Of a stretch of DNA of 64,000 bases, positions 38,141 through 50,339 are shown one piece after another (position 1 is the first letter of the stretch; each line of letters starts with the position of its first letter). Origin of the DNA: Phallusia mammillata (Eukaryota; Chordata; Ascidiacea; Phlebobranchia; Ascidiidae); assembly GCA_003260075.1 (NCBI GenBank), contig QLIY01000699.1, positions 23,013-87,012 on the forward strand, in the 5' to 3' direction. The translations under genes and the position numbers were made by a program. The notes below the pieces were generated by a model that had not been told where the DNA came from, did not search any database, and saw only the letters and a list, made by a program, of their open reading frames with translations.

Positions 38141-38592
38141 GGGGGGGGGGGGAAAAGAAGAGCTTTACCTCAAATTAAAAAAAGTAAATACGGAAGGAGC
38201 AGAGTGTTTGAAAAAAATCTTACTGCGTGTAGTCAAAATCAAAGAACGAATTTATCTTGACACAAAACATCGCGAATTTAGATGGACGGTCGCAAGCAAA
38301 ACGAGATTTTATAGATTTGCGTTTACAATGTTACCAAACACCGTCAAAATTCCTTTATGTTTGCTTAGGTTGATGAAATATTGTCTTTCCAATAATCAGC
38401 ATTCCATCTTTTCTTTCAAGGAAAGGCAGTTGTTGTGAACAACTGCCGCTGTCCAATGATTTTTAGGTTGTTTGATTTTGACATACCCCTTTCAATTTTT
38501 AAGATTGGACATTGTTATGCGCATATTAAACTTTTATCGGACATATTAAACCATTTTTACGGCATTCGAACTCAACATAGCGAACCCTAATC

Positions 38593-39016
38593 CAGTGGTT
38601 CTCAAACTTTTTCATGTTTTCTTTCAAAACGGTCCCTTTGTTATTATTCCGAAGACTCGCAGTCCTTTAGCCTGAATGTGTATTTCACAGAAGCGAAAGT
38701 TGATTGAAGGATTTTAGCTAGTTGTGCAAAAATGCGCATAACAATGATCCAAAGTCAGCTTGTGATACCTAAGACAAGTCAAAAAATCATTACGATTGTG
38801 CGCGAACAATTGCATTTTTGTTAGTTTTTATGCAATAAAGGCTATTGTTTGGCAATGTAGACAGTCGATTCTCAATTCTACTTTGATTTAAACTGATTCA
38901 GTGACACAAACTGACGCCAAGTAAGATTATATAAGTACTTAAAACCTTTTCGCGGTCCCCCCAAAATTGCCTTAAGGACCCCAAAAGGACCGTGGACCCC
39001 AGTTTGAGAACCGCTG
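38593..39016. mobile_element. hAT-type MITE, 424 bp
   Basis: Termini CAGTGGTTCTCAAACT and AGTTTGAGAACCGCTG are inverted repeats with one mismatch in 16. Flanking 8-mers CCCTAATC (38585-38592) and CTCTAATC (39017-39024) match at 7 of 8, as expected for hAT. No transposase frame. Confidence 0.85.
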
Positions 39017-39596
39017 CTCTAATCAGTTGCGGTAAAAGGCACCACCTTATTTTAGCCGGACTTTCCACAAAAGCTCTGATTGATTTTTTGTAGGCTATTC
39101 GGCCAGGCCTTATTTATAATGTATTAGCACAATAAAACAAAAGTTTGAATAAAATTATTAAGCTATCTATGCTGGTACATTTCTTTGCAATAGTCACGAC
39201 ATCACCAACAGCCAGAGAGGTTTTGAACAAGTTCCATCTTTATGTATAGAATACCACTGCAACAACGCAATTAACATATAGGTTTATTTACACACTTCTA
39301 CTCCCAAAATACAATTCATATCCTGTTTAATTTACAAAATGATGCTGTCGAAAACACAACTATAATACGCCGGACAGCACAAAAAAATTAGGGTGACAAA
39401 TATACTCAAAATATCATCAACATTATAAACAATTACACGTTTCATGTGTCTGGATATTCTGTGTATTCTTTCTAATCGCATCAACATACCGATCGACATC
39501 ACGAACAAAATGTTGTCATAATACATTAACACTAAAAATAACCATTACATACAGTCGGATTCTCGATTTGCCCGGGTATTGTTTGCATTAACAGTA

Positions 39597-40190
39597 CTAG
39601 TATGGTATACCGGCTTTGTTGCACCAACCTCTCGGGTTTATGCAATCGGAAACATACCTTACGTTATCACGACCAAAATGATCACCCATATTTGCCACAG
39701 TTAACAACGTAAAAGGTGCAATGCCAAATACTTCAACAATACCATACACACATTGAACCGTTTCTTCTTCTGTCACTTCACTTGTCTTTACGTTTATGCC
39801 ACGACCATCAAGGTTTTTAACGTCTAAACCAGCCCATTTTTGTAGATCGGATAATTGCTGGTCATTTCGAAGTGTAAAAGCTACATTACGAACCATTCGA
39901 TCATTTGTGGGGTCACAAGTAACGGGTGTGACGCTTTCAACATTGCAACGTGTAAAAACACGTTTAAGAGCCCATTCTGCGGGGGGGGGGTGGGTCACAA
40001 GTAACGGGTGTGATGCTTTCAACATTGCAACGTGTAAAAACACGTTTAAGAGCCCATTCTGCTGCTTGTTGGTCAGTCAGCACTGTAACACCATTTACAT
40101 CGATTTTTTCTGCTATTCCAGTGATGTTTCGGCCTTGAGCTGGATCTACCGAAACTTCCCATAAAAATCCTTTTGCAAAGACAGGCTCAC
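39597..40190 (-). pseudogene. type A family member, 5'-truncated, gap inside
   Basis: Encodes FLWEVSVDPAQGRNITGIAE, a CNVESITPVTCDP segment, MVRNVAFTLRNDQQLSDLQK, CVYGIVEVFGIAPFTLLTVA, DHFGRDNVRYVSDCINPRG and WCNKAGIPY. The 10-G run at 39981-39990 separates two copies of the central 60-odd bases; collapsing it leaves one open frame. Upstream of the FLW block similarity stops at about 40190, where an interspersed repeat (also near 41270, 59820, 63200 and 63335) replaces the first 45-50 codons. Truncated unless an upstream exon exists. Confidence 0.6.
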
Positions 40191-40759
40191 AACAACCTCC
40201 AACTAGGCCCAAACAATCACCAAAACACCATCAGATTACATCAGGTGTTTAACCACGCAAAGTTAAACTACGTAGACTTTCATCATTCGCAGTAAAAATT
40301 TCATCATTCGAAGTAAAATCGAGTTACAGGAAATTACAGCTTCCCTTATGTGATTTAAATAGCAACTTAAATGACTGCACAGTGATAAAAGTGAGGTAAA
40401 TTATCATGAAAACAAATTTGTCACACTGTACGTGTTGCCAAACGAATCTTTAGATCCGTCTCGCGGTGGAATTGCATTATACTGCAGTTTATTATATCTC
40501 AAATGATTCATCATAACACATTTATTAATTCACACGCACACTTACGAAAGGCAAACGAAAGTTGTACGAAAAACTTAAACTTTTATTCGCTGGCATAATG
40601 AAAAGGGTTGAGGGTAAAGCTTTATGGTATTGTTTATAAAGTTGTTTAACTTCGAAATGCTTCCAGTATTTGAACATACAGGATTAGCACCTTGTGTGGG
40701 TCAAAGTGCTTCAGATCTTTCCAACAACAACTTGATAGAAGTTTCTCCGAATCAAGCTC
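40191..40759. repeat. interspersed repeat between family copies
   Basis: Diverged copies of this stretch lie near 41290-41790, with parts near 50690-51330, 60840-61100, 61900-62100 and 63400-63560. Shared words include caccatcagatt-cat-ag, gtgataaaag-gaggtaaatt and catcaaaacaca. It appears to be the spacer that travels with the gene family. Confidence 0.6.
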
Positions 40760-40772
40760 GGGGGGGGGGGGG

Positions 40773-40971
40773 TATGTTTCGGCCTTGAGCGGGATCTACC
40801 GACACTTTCCACAAAAATCCTCCAGCAAAACCACCGTCAAGAGAATAATAAATAATGTTTCCAGATGCCAAATCATTCCTGAGGCGTTCAGAGTAAAGGG
40901 AAACGGAAAAAATGGTATTTTTCCACTGAAAGAGCAATTGCAATTGGATTCTTCGCTGTTACAGAATCCAT
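40773..40971 (-). pseudogene. type A family N-terminal fragment with +1 frameshift, cut by gap
   Basis: ATG at 40971 opens MDSVTAKNPIAIALSVEKYH; the family frame resumes as FSVSLYSERLRNDLASGN, then IIYYSLDGGFAGGFLWKV and DPAQGRNI before the G run at 40760-40772. The two frames join only if one T is removed from a six-T run (near 40915-40921). That may be a sequencing error or a real lesion. It could be the missing 5' half of the copy at 39597. Confidence 0.55.
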
Positions 40972-41962
40972 ATTAGATGATAAACTAAACAAACTATAGA
41001 AACTTTGCTTACAAAGTCAAATACTTGTATTAAGAGGTAGTTTTAACCAGCATATTTGCACAATTTATCTAGCAAGCGAGACCAAAACCTTCAATATCAG
41101 CACTTGCTCTATGCATGGATAATTTTCAGTGTCAACAAACGTTATAAAAAAAATCTATCGAAGATAAAGACTGCAGCAATCCATTATACATTGTTATGCG
41201 AAGTAAGTTTTAATTGAAAACCTGTCAAACACCAAAATGGCTTTGAAAGAAAATTCGCGTCTCAGGCGGCCTCACAACCACCTCTTATAAGGCCGATTAT
41301 ATTCACGCTAAAGCTCAAACAATCACAATTGGAAATTCAAAACACCATCAGATTGCATTAGGCGTTTAACCACGCAAAGGTAAACTATACGTAGGCTAAT
41401 GATTCATCGTTCGCAGGAAAAACGAGTTACAGGAAATAACAGATTCCCACAGGTGATTTAAATAGCATCTTAATAGACTGTACAGTGATAAAAGAGAGGT
41501 AAATTATCATGAATACAAATTCGACACAGTACCGTGTTGTAAAGCGACACAATCCGCCTCACAGTGGAATGACATTACTGTATTTTTTTATCTCATAATC
41601 ATGCATCAAAACACACTGTATTGGAAAATCCCCACACCCACACTTTGGTGAAGGAAACAAAAATTGAACTTTTGTTCGCTGGCGTTAAGAATGGATTGAA
41701 GGTTAAGCTGTATGCTATTTTGTATCAGGTTGTTTAAGTTCGAGACGATTCCGGTTGTATAAACTTACGGGATTGGAACTTTGTACGGGTGAAAGCGCCA
41801 CTCAGAAAACAGCATGATCATAGTTTTTTTAAGCACTCGAGCGACACCTAACGAACGTAACTGTATATGTAATACAACTACAGACCAAGAACAACTTCCG
41901 TTACATAGCAACTCTTCAATTTTATAGACTGTTATTTTTTATTATCCCTACAAGACGTGTCA

Positions 41963-42051
<89 letters not shown>
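41963..42051. other. probable assembly gap written as 89 G
   Basis: Uninterrupted G run. See the finding on G runs as gap placeholders. Confidence 0.8.
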
Positions 42052-42053
<2 letters not shown>

Positions 42054-42244
42054 AAACTACAAACCGCCTTTTCAACGTACTCCATTTTAATTTAAGTATT
42101 TATGTTTTTTTTTATTTCTACGCCGAAAAAGAACATACATTTAGAAACGTATCCATAAATCAATGGAAGTGTCAATCACATAGTCGCAAATGTAACAAAC
42201 GTTTCTATACTTTCAATACTGGAATATACTTGTTAATACTAATA

Positions 42245-42430
42245 TTATGTACTTTTAGTCTACTGCATATCAGCTTTGTTGCACCATTCTACTGGATTTG
42301 TGGTTTTGGAAACACCTAACGTTTACAGGGCCAAACAATCATTGAAAATGTTGTGCACGTCTATATCTGCTCTGTTTAAACCAAGCTGCTTCAATCTAGT
42401 TGAAATTTCAGATCAAGTGAACCCGTAAAT
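42245..42430 (-). pseudogene. relic of the clustered gene family (C-terminal part)
   Basis: With one frameshift the minus strand reads NPVEWCNKADMQ and stop, aligning with NPRGWCNKAGIP of the copy at 39597, preceded by a GPVNVR stretch aligning with GRDNVR. A weaker SIYGFT match aligns with the VYGFAES block. The same relic with its flanks recurs at 58.3 and 59.5 kb. Confidence 0.45.
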
Positions 42431-44530
42431 ACTCGCGATACCTTTGCTGCGTTAAGATAGACCTTTTCGTTATTTCACGGCAAAAGTTCACTACAGTATT
42501 TTGCCACTGAACGTTGTTGCTTTGAAAGTCAACAGTGCTATTTGCTATTGATGCAACAATTTGTATTGCGTAAACGGTAGGCTATGGAACTTTACTTGTG
42601 ATGTAGCAGCACTTCATAAGTATGTCTTAGGCACTGGTAAATAGACTTTGGTTTTTGACTAGCAAACTTTTTTGCTGGTTGTGCGAGACATTTGGGTCAA
42701 ACCTTAATAAAAAGAATGTGAGCGACCAAAACACGTTTTTCGTTCTCCGTTCGCGCTCGGTTTGTACTTTAAAGTATAATCTTATAACTCACCATGACAT
42801 TTTGAAAGCGCTTGTTACTACTGCTGGGGGGGGGGAATTCTGACACATCAAACCAATGATTTTGCTCTAATTCAGGTGCAGAATTGGTGTTTGTTTCGGG
42901 AATTCTTTAGTTCGCTTAGCCTTAAACCTATCGAAATAATCAACATTCGTCATCGAATACCGAAACCCCAGTTGCTCTAAAAGAAGCCAGTTGGGAGTTA
43001 CCTGGGGTTGATATGACCAATGTTGGGGTCTGGTGTTAATTGCCTTTTCCATCGAACCTGATCCAATGCTTTACAATGTTATTGTGGGGGGGGGGCAACC
43101 TCTTTTGTTTAGACAATCGCTGGGTGGCTCAAGTATTTGGGAGGGCAAATTGAGGGGATGCAAGGTCGATAGGAGGAATGGATCTTTCCATACACAACGC
43201 GATTGTCGCTTTGTAAACAATTGCCATTTTCATCGAACCTGATCCAATGCTTTACAATGTTATTGTTTGGCATTACAAATCAACACTCTATATATTTTTT
43301 TCATTTGATTTACGGCTGTTGGTGACTTGCAATTGGGTCAGCATGATCACACGCGGGTGTAACCTTATTAACAGGCATTTTCATGCACGGTTTCTTGCTT
43401 TGGATGCAATCATTCATAATCGCCATTTCAAATATTTTTGCGGGACTGTACCTAACTCCTGTTTTACGGCAGAGACGCGACTGTTGTGCTTGTGTTGGTC
43501 GCGACATAGGGTTAACTTAGTTTGAGATGTAAAAGAGTTATGTTAATGATGAGCGATTGACGTCATTTTTGGTATGACGTCATCAGAAGGTATGATGACG
43601 TCATGTATAAAGTTTGGGCTCGCTACGATGAATATTTCACAAAACGTTTTTTGGAAGCCCTGTATAATTCTATGATGACGTCATAGTGACGTCATTATGT
43701 GTGTGACGTATCCGGGTGATGACGTACTTCATTATATATCAGTATCGTTAGGTTACGTCATAGGGTTAGGAAGTTATTGCGTTTGGTCAAGAAAGTACAC
43801 CAGACCCCAATGTTGCTTATAACCTATGCGGTGAGCAAGCATACATGTGTACACTTGGTGCATTATATTGTATGCATGATCTGGCAAATCCTCTCTCTCT
43901 AGATTTATGTAGTTTTTATTACTGACTGGGGTTCAACTTAGACAGCTGCTTATTTGTATAGAATCTACCTAAATCAGTTCACAGTATTGAATGTAATATT
44001 ACTTTATGTTACCTGTGTTACGGCACTAAACAATCTGTTTTCGAAACGTTTTAAACCTTTCGATGCCTTAAAGAAACTCATTTTCTCAGACTAACCTTAT
44101 CAAACTACTGCTGTCATGCCAGGGGGGGGGGCAGACCCCAATGTTGCTTATAACCTATGCGGTGAGCAAGCATACATGTGTACACTTGGTGCATTATATT
44201 GTATGCATGATCTGGCAAATCCTCTCTCTCTAGATTTATGTAGTGGGGGGGGGGACACCTCAAGATTACCTCAAGCGCTTAACCATTCTACGTATAGACT
44301 AATTATTCATTACAATTTTTGTAGGAAATAACAGCTACGTCAAGCGCTTAACCATTCTACGTATAGACTAACTAATTCAAATAGCCGTACAATGACCGAG
44401 GAGAGATACATTATGATGATAACAAATTTGTGATAACCAAAACTATAGTTTGCAAGTCTCTTCTTATCATACAAGAAAACGAACTTGGTTTGAAAATCTT
44501 TCCACATGGGTCATACGCATCCTCTTAGGT
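42431..44530. other. repeat-rich spacer with CRE-like cluster
   Basis: No gene. 10-G runs at 42826-42835, 43086-43095, 44122-44131 and 44245-44254. Segments recur near 60.06-60.83 kb, and 43800-43915 recurs at 44132-44244. A run of TGACGTCA sites lies at 43558-43694. Confidence 0.55.
43558..43694. promoter_or_regulatory. second cluster of CRE-like TGACGTCA sites
   Basis: Perfect octamers at 43558, 43575, 43596, 43676 and 43687, followed by variants (tgacgta, ttacgtca) to about 43760. No gene start is recognised next to it. Confidence 0.5.
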
Positions 44531-45305
44531 GAGGGATGGCGAACCTTTTCAGTTGAATGGGTCATACATGAGATCATAATTCGGAAAGAAAACAAAGTGG
44601 GTCACATGTTTTATTACATGTCAATGAGAAGCTTTTTGCTGCACCTTCTCTGCAAGTTTTGAAATCCTAGATAGTTGACAGCTTAATACACGCAGCAGTC
44701 ATATCTTAGCTAAGACGATTCCTGGCACTTGATTTTACCAAATTCATGTGTGAAAACAAAGATTCGTATGAATATGTTGAACCGAACAGCGTCAACAAAT
44801 CTTTTCAAGTTGTACGTTTAACTAAACATATCTGTTGCCTCACAATTGACTCAACAATCTGTATTTTAAGGGGGGGGGGGGTTTTATTACATGTCAATGA
44901 GAAGCTTTTTGCTGCACCTTCTCTGCAAGTTTTGAAATCCTAGATAGTTGACAGCTTAATACACGCAGCAGTCATATCTTAGCTAAGACGATTCCTGGCA
45001 CTTGATTTTACCAAATTCATGTGTGAAAACAAAGATTCGTATGAATATGTTGAACCGAACAGCGTCAACAAATCTTTTCAAGTTGTACGTTTAACTAAAC
45101 ATATCTGTTGCCTCACAATTGACTCAACAATCTGTATTTTAAGACAATAGGCAATCTGGCAAAGGGCTTTAATTTAACTGTTGTGTTGCTGTTTTATATC
45201 TTGGAAGTCTGGTAACCCTATACCTATAGTAATCAGTATAAATTTTTTGAAACTACAAGTGGGTCACTAAAATTCACGTGGCGGGTCAGTGGTTCGCCAT
45301 CCGTG
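44531..45305. mobile_element. hAT-type non-autonomous element with perfect 8-bp target duplication
   Basis: TCTTAGGT occurs at 44523-44530 and 45306-45313. Ends are gagggatggcgaacc and, reverse-complemented, cacggatggcgaacc. The G run at 44870-44881 separates two near-identical copies of about 265 bases (44603-44869 and 44882-45143), so the real element is probably about 500 bp. Confidence 0.8.
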
Positions 45306-45411
45306 TCTTAGGTGAATAACATGTGCAAAATGTTACATTTTTCCTTTTCCAGTGTTATTTTAGTAAGCCAATATTATTCTTTTTAATAAAATGTGATTCG
45401 ATTAAATAATT

Positions 45412-45485
45412 TGTTCTGCAAGAAGTGGTACGCGTGGCAGTACAAAGCAAGTGGTACGAGATCGAAGAGAGGTTGGGAACCCCTG
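45412..45485. mobile_element. solo hAT-like right end
   Basis: Ends ggttgggaacccctg (reverse complement CAGGGGTTCCCAACC), a common hAT terminus. No left partner or target duplication found. Confidence 0.4.
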
Positions 45486-46676
45486 CGTTACGCCTTTAAT
45501 TTTATGTTTTTTGACGTAGTTATTCGCTTGAGTGATTTGCCACTACGCAGTCCTTTTTGCACGTGACCACTACCTTGGAGGTCATTTAAGTTACGCTCGC
45601 TTGCTGTGCGGTTGTACTTTTGCTCCTGGAAATAAAACACTACATGGTGTCAAAAATGGTGATTTAACAATGTAATTTCCAATCAATAGACAGGAAATGG
45701 ATGTCCACAATGCAAAAGTTGTAGAAAACTTTCGAAATTAGCGACTAATGACTGAACTGACCGTTTGTGGCCCTTTTTCGGCAAAATCTAACATGGAAAA
45801 ATTCTGCTTTACATCTATCAGGACGGATGGGACATTTGTATTACATGGGAACTCAGTAGTGACGAATGCAATAATTCGAAGGTAATTGTTGATAAACTTG
45901 ATTCATGCTGCAAACTCAAACGAAATCTAGCAAAAAAACGATATAAATTCTTTCTAAGAAAGCATGAAACAGTTAAGTGAAAGCATGAAACAGTTGATGT
46001 GTATGCAAACTGCTAGCTGCCCACTGTAAAATCGATCACAATAAAGACAGTTTTTTTAGAGATCATATTATTTTGGGCATTAGAAATGATTGAGTGGTTT
46101 AAAGAATGTAGCAGGAACAAGTCATGCCTGTAAACCAGTGCATCGACGCTGTTTGGGGAGGCGAATTTGCTCAGGGGCAATTAATTTCTTTAAACAAGGA
46201 CGAAAAGTCTCCAATGAATGCCTTTGGGAAGGTACCCCGACATTCTACCAATGCTCCCCTTAAGCGCAGTTCCAAATGTGAAGCTAGGCATAGTTGGAAA
46301 TGGCGATGTCCAACACAAGCAAAACGATGTTTCATCTGAGGTGAATGGAAACAATTTGCAAAGGTTTGCTACAAGCATTATAGCCAAGGTAAGATTTCAT
46401 CTGTTAAAAACTTTCCAACCATGATGAACAAAGTTTTTGCGGATGTTTTTTTTAATCTACTACGTTTATCCATCAGACTGAAAGTAGACTCGTGGGCACA
46501 AGCCAGCATCATCCCTCACAGTTATTTCCGAATATCAATGAAGCACATTCAACTGAAAAAACAAACAAATGTGACTTGAACCGCTTAAAACGGATCCACA
46601 TTTTGCCGTCTTGGAAAAGTTATTCAACTTGCATGTACAAAAAAGTAATTGTAGAGGTAAAGAAATCATTTTTCCT

Positions 46677-46745
<69 letters not shown>

Positions 46746-46900
46746 GTAACGTACATTTTTAGTTAAAGTTTGGGATGTAGTAATTCTGTAAAATGGCGCA
46801 AAGACTAATTGTTGCAACAGAAAATTATAAGTAAATCCGGATCATTGACGCAACATCAAATTTCTAACCTACTATATATCACGAAACGTATACCACTAAT
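45486..46900 (+). mobile_element. gypsy-type LTR retrotransposon relic (LTR end and gag)
   Basis: A probable LTR end (aataaaacactacatggtg near 45632) leads into a broken gag. Near 46120 QCIDAVWGGEFAQGQL resembles the family gag block, followed by a zinc-knuckle-like CEARH...CP...KRC at about 46280-46340 and a stop. Frames are interrupted many times. The 68-G run at 46677-46744 is a probable gap. Diverged sister copy at 51.8-52.7 kb. Confidence 0.6.
46677..46744. other. probable assembly gap written as 68 G
   Basis: Uninterrupted G run inside the retroelement relic; frames crossing it (poly-Gly, poly-Pro) are artefacts. Confidence 0.8.
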
Positions 46901-47004
46901 TTCATGTTTTCAACGTACCAAACCTGGCGATAAAACAAAGCTGTATATCTCTGGCAATCTTGATATTGTTATTCTATATCCTAATGTTGTAATGTGACTG
47001 TGAC

Positions 47005-47068
47005 ATATATATATATATAAGCTGTTGATACGGTATATATATATATATATAAGCTGTTGATACGGTAT
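47005..47068. repeat. tandem duplication of an (AT)n plus 16-bp unit
   Basis: Two adjacent copies of an AT microsatellite followed by aagctgttgatacggt. Confidence 0.7.
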
Positions 47069-47945
47069 TACACAACAAGAGAAGGCATTACAGACGAGGG
47101 CGATGGTCGTATCATTTGTCATTGATTGCGCCGCTCCCAACGCTCCCACGCTACCTTTAAGCGATCTTGTGTACTAACACACTAACGGTAGACTCACTGA
47201 GGAATTTCGACACGCAATTCTGCAATCTGAGATTGTCAACAATCTGAGATTGTCATTTTGTTGTATGGCTCACCAAAGTCAAAAGGCGTCTTTCCTTTGA
47301 CAAAAGCTGCTTTGGTCCCCATGGCACCACGTGCAAGTTAAATGATAGTCTGCTATGTTGACTGACAAGTCCAAGACCAAGATTTATGTGTTTTTTTGTT
47401 ACGGTTTAAGTTTGGGACGCTCCTCGTTATAAATTACAATTAGGGTTGGGACTTTGTAAGCGTCAAGCTAGACTCTCGAAGTTTTTCCAAGCTCTTGGGC
47501 GACATCTACCTAACGTAACAGTATAAGCAATACTACTACAGACCATGAAAAAAATGTAAATGTCATTTAAAGCAGGGTTTCCGGAATATTAAATGGAAAG
47601 AAGGCATTAATGGAGGTCTCAGTAAATTATAAGTCAATCAATTGGAACTTTTTATTGCAACAAGGCTGCGTTACTCAACTTAAATAGCTCAAGCACAAAT
47701 ACTTTCTACTTGCCTAATAATGTATCAAAACTTTTTTCTTTAAAACGTTTTCAATTATATTTCCAGAATATGTGAAAAAGGGCAATCATGATGAAAACAC
47801 TGGGCAACAAAAAAATATTTTTTTACTGGTGTCTGTAATGTTTTAACTGATTTTAACTAATTATAGTGCCCTTATTTCAAAAATGCAATCAGTTTATCTG
47901 TATCACGTCTAGTTTTCCTGTTATGGTACNTAAAACACGTATAAA

Positions 47946-48051
47946 NNNNNNNNNNNNNNNNNNNNNNNNNNNNNNNNNNNNNNNNNNNNNNNNNNNNNNN
48001 NNNNNNNNNNNNNNNNNNNNNNNNNNNNNNNNNNNNNNNNNNNNNNNNNNN
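47946..48051. other. assembly gap (106 N)
   Basis: Run of N. It shows that ordinary N gaps also exist beside the G runs. An additional single N lies at 47930. Confidence 0.99.
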
Positions 48052-48392
48052 AAACTGACTGCACTGTAGGAAATTGATGTGTATAATGTAACAAAACTTT
48101 AACAAACACATAAAAGCATGATTTTAAAGTCATTGAATCAATATGGTCATAAATTTTGATTTTGTAAATAACTTAAAAAATTGACGTGATTGAAGAAAAC
48201 CGCAATGATTTTTGAAATCAGCACCCCAAAATTAGTCAATATCAGTTTTAACATTAAAGACACCAAAAATTGTGTTGGACAGTGAAATCAATTACAAGTA
48301 TGCACAGTTTTCATACTTTCCTCCATAGACACATTTACATTGCAATCACATTACTTGAAATTGCTACTACGAACTACATGACTACTTGAAAT

Positions 48393-48966
48393 TTACTGTA
48401 TACGAGCATATTTGCACCAAGCTTTTTTGTTCGTACATTTTGACACCCATCTAAGGTTTGCACGACCAAAATGATCACTTAGTAAGTTTACGACAGTTAA
48501 CAACGGAACAGATTCCGATGACTCAGCAAAACCATACACACATTGGAAGGATGTTTCTTCTGCCAAACTACCAGTTTTTACGTTTACACCACTATCACTT
48601 AGGTTTGGAAGGTTTACGTCAAACCATTTCTCTTGAACAGGTTGTGATTTATTTCGAAGCGTAAACGCAACATTACACACCATTCGATCTCCGGTGACTT
48701 TTTTGATTTTATTGACTGTGCAACGTGTAAAGACACTTCGAAGGAGCCACTCTGCGTCTTCTTCTGTGCTTTCACTTTTTTCCATTTTTTCTGCCGTTCC
48801 TTTTACGTTGCAGTCGTCCGTAGGGTTCACCACAAATCTCCACCATACTCCATCCATAGAATAATAAATCGTGTTTCCTGGTTCATATGCTTCCCTGGGG
48901 TGCCGTAGAGTCACCGAAAACTTTTTGAATAGAATGAATTGGATCTTCGGTTGTTGATGTAGCCAT
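48393..48966 (-). pseudogene. type A family member with one N-terminal frameshift, otherwise open
   Basis: ATG at 48966 opens MATSTTEDPIHSIQKV; the family frame then runs KFSVTLRHPREAYEPGN, TIYYSMDGVWWRFVVNPTDD, VKGTAEKMEKSESTEEDA, VFTRCTVNKIKKVTGDRMV, NVAFTLRNKS, CVYGFAESSESVPLLTVVNL, DHFGRANLRWVSKCTNKK and WCKYARIQ, stop at 48393. The frames are offset by one base around the AAAAAG-TTTT run at about 48916-48924, so either this is a recent pseudogene, a sequence error, or translation starts downstream at MTLRHP. The SFA block is shortened (DGVWWRF). Confidence 0.6.
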
Positions 48967-50339
48967 AATTATGACAGTGTTTGATCGAAAGCAAAATAAA
49001 TCTGTCTACATATTAGGTCAATAAAAGGTGAAGAAGATTAGATCAATTTACTAGCTACATAAACAAAGTCCACTTACATTGATACAAAAGTTTCGAATCC
49101 AAATATATCAGATAACATTTTTATATTCAAAAACTAATTAGAACCAATGTACTCCCTAACTTCAAAACAAGTATCATGTAGCGCCAGAAACGATGCAGTT
49201 ATTTTAAGCGCCGCATAAATCGCTAATCTTAGGTTGTCTTATTTTTAACAGGATTAAATCTACAATGTTTTGTTTCGTGTATTTGTTTTAGTTAATGCCC
49301 ATTTGGTTTAGGCCTATATAACTGTTCTGTTTTGGCTGATGGCAACCATTTACTAAAATGTTTGCTTTTTATTTCACAGCGTTATACAGCTTAACTCCAA
49401 ACAGTGGACATTGTCCATTGCCTATTTTTCGTTTAGACTTTAGACTCCTAAGCCTATAGTCTATTGTATACTGTTACAAAAACAGTATTTTTTGACCTAA
49501 CAACATTATAAACAGAGCAAACATGGACTATATTACAAAATAGCCAACAGTAAAATTGTCTTTTTGAAACCGACTACCTAGCCTACAGCTGCAAATGGCA
49601 GTATAACTAAAACCGTACAAGTAGTGACTGTAAATTACATTACTAAAACAAAAAAGGCGGAGTAACCTTGACGACCCTTGCCAGAAACAAGGACGACCCT
49701 CTATGCCGACATATCACGTGAACCAACTCGCAATAATGTTGTAATTAACTGTAACAAACTGTATTGTCATTAGTGCGATAACACACAACAAGAAAAGGCC
49801 GGATGTTAATCAATTGAATCCCACCGCGTCCCAATGCTATCGGTAAACCATCTTGTGTACTGAATTACACCGTGTAGCTTCACTGAGGAATTCGGCGTAC
49901 CTGACAACGACAACGGTGTAGCTGAATAAAGGCGAACACTTCTCCTAACTTACGAACACATGAGGTAAATATTGGTCAGGGTATAGCTAAGATAAAAAAA
50001 TCCTACTGAAATCAACCCTGAAGCGTCCATGTAGACTAGCGATCACGTCATACTCATTCATAAATCATAGTCAGGCCAATTGAATGTGTTATGCCGAATT
50101 AAGTCAGTATCATAAGCATTCCCACATGACATGTCATAGACTAATCTATGTAGGTTCGAATTTCACCACAGACTAAATTTTTCTCTGCATTGACGGTTTA
50201 GGCCCGAACCCAATATGAATATTTTCATCTTAGCTGATTAATGATCGAACTGGCGATTCCGTACTACAAAGCTGACATGTGCAGCATGCAAGGCAGGCAA
50301 CTGTGCATGTGGTTCCACTTTCGGTGGATACTCCGCTGA
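48967..50339. other. spacer with SINE-like fragment
   Basis: No gene recognised. Near 50149-50175 a T-arm-like gtaggttcgaatttcaccac with downstream gactaaatttt resembles the tRNA-like element at 50340. Segment 49780-49900 is a diverged copy of 47080-47215. Confidence 0.5.
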
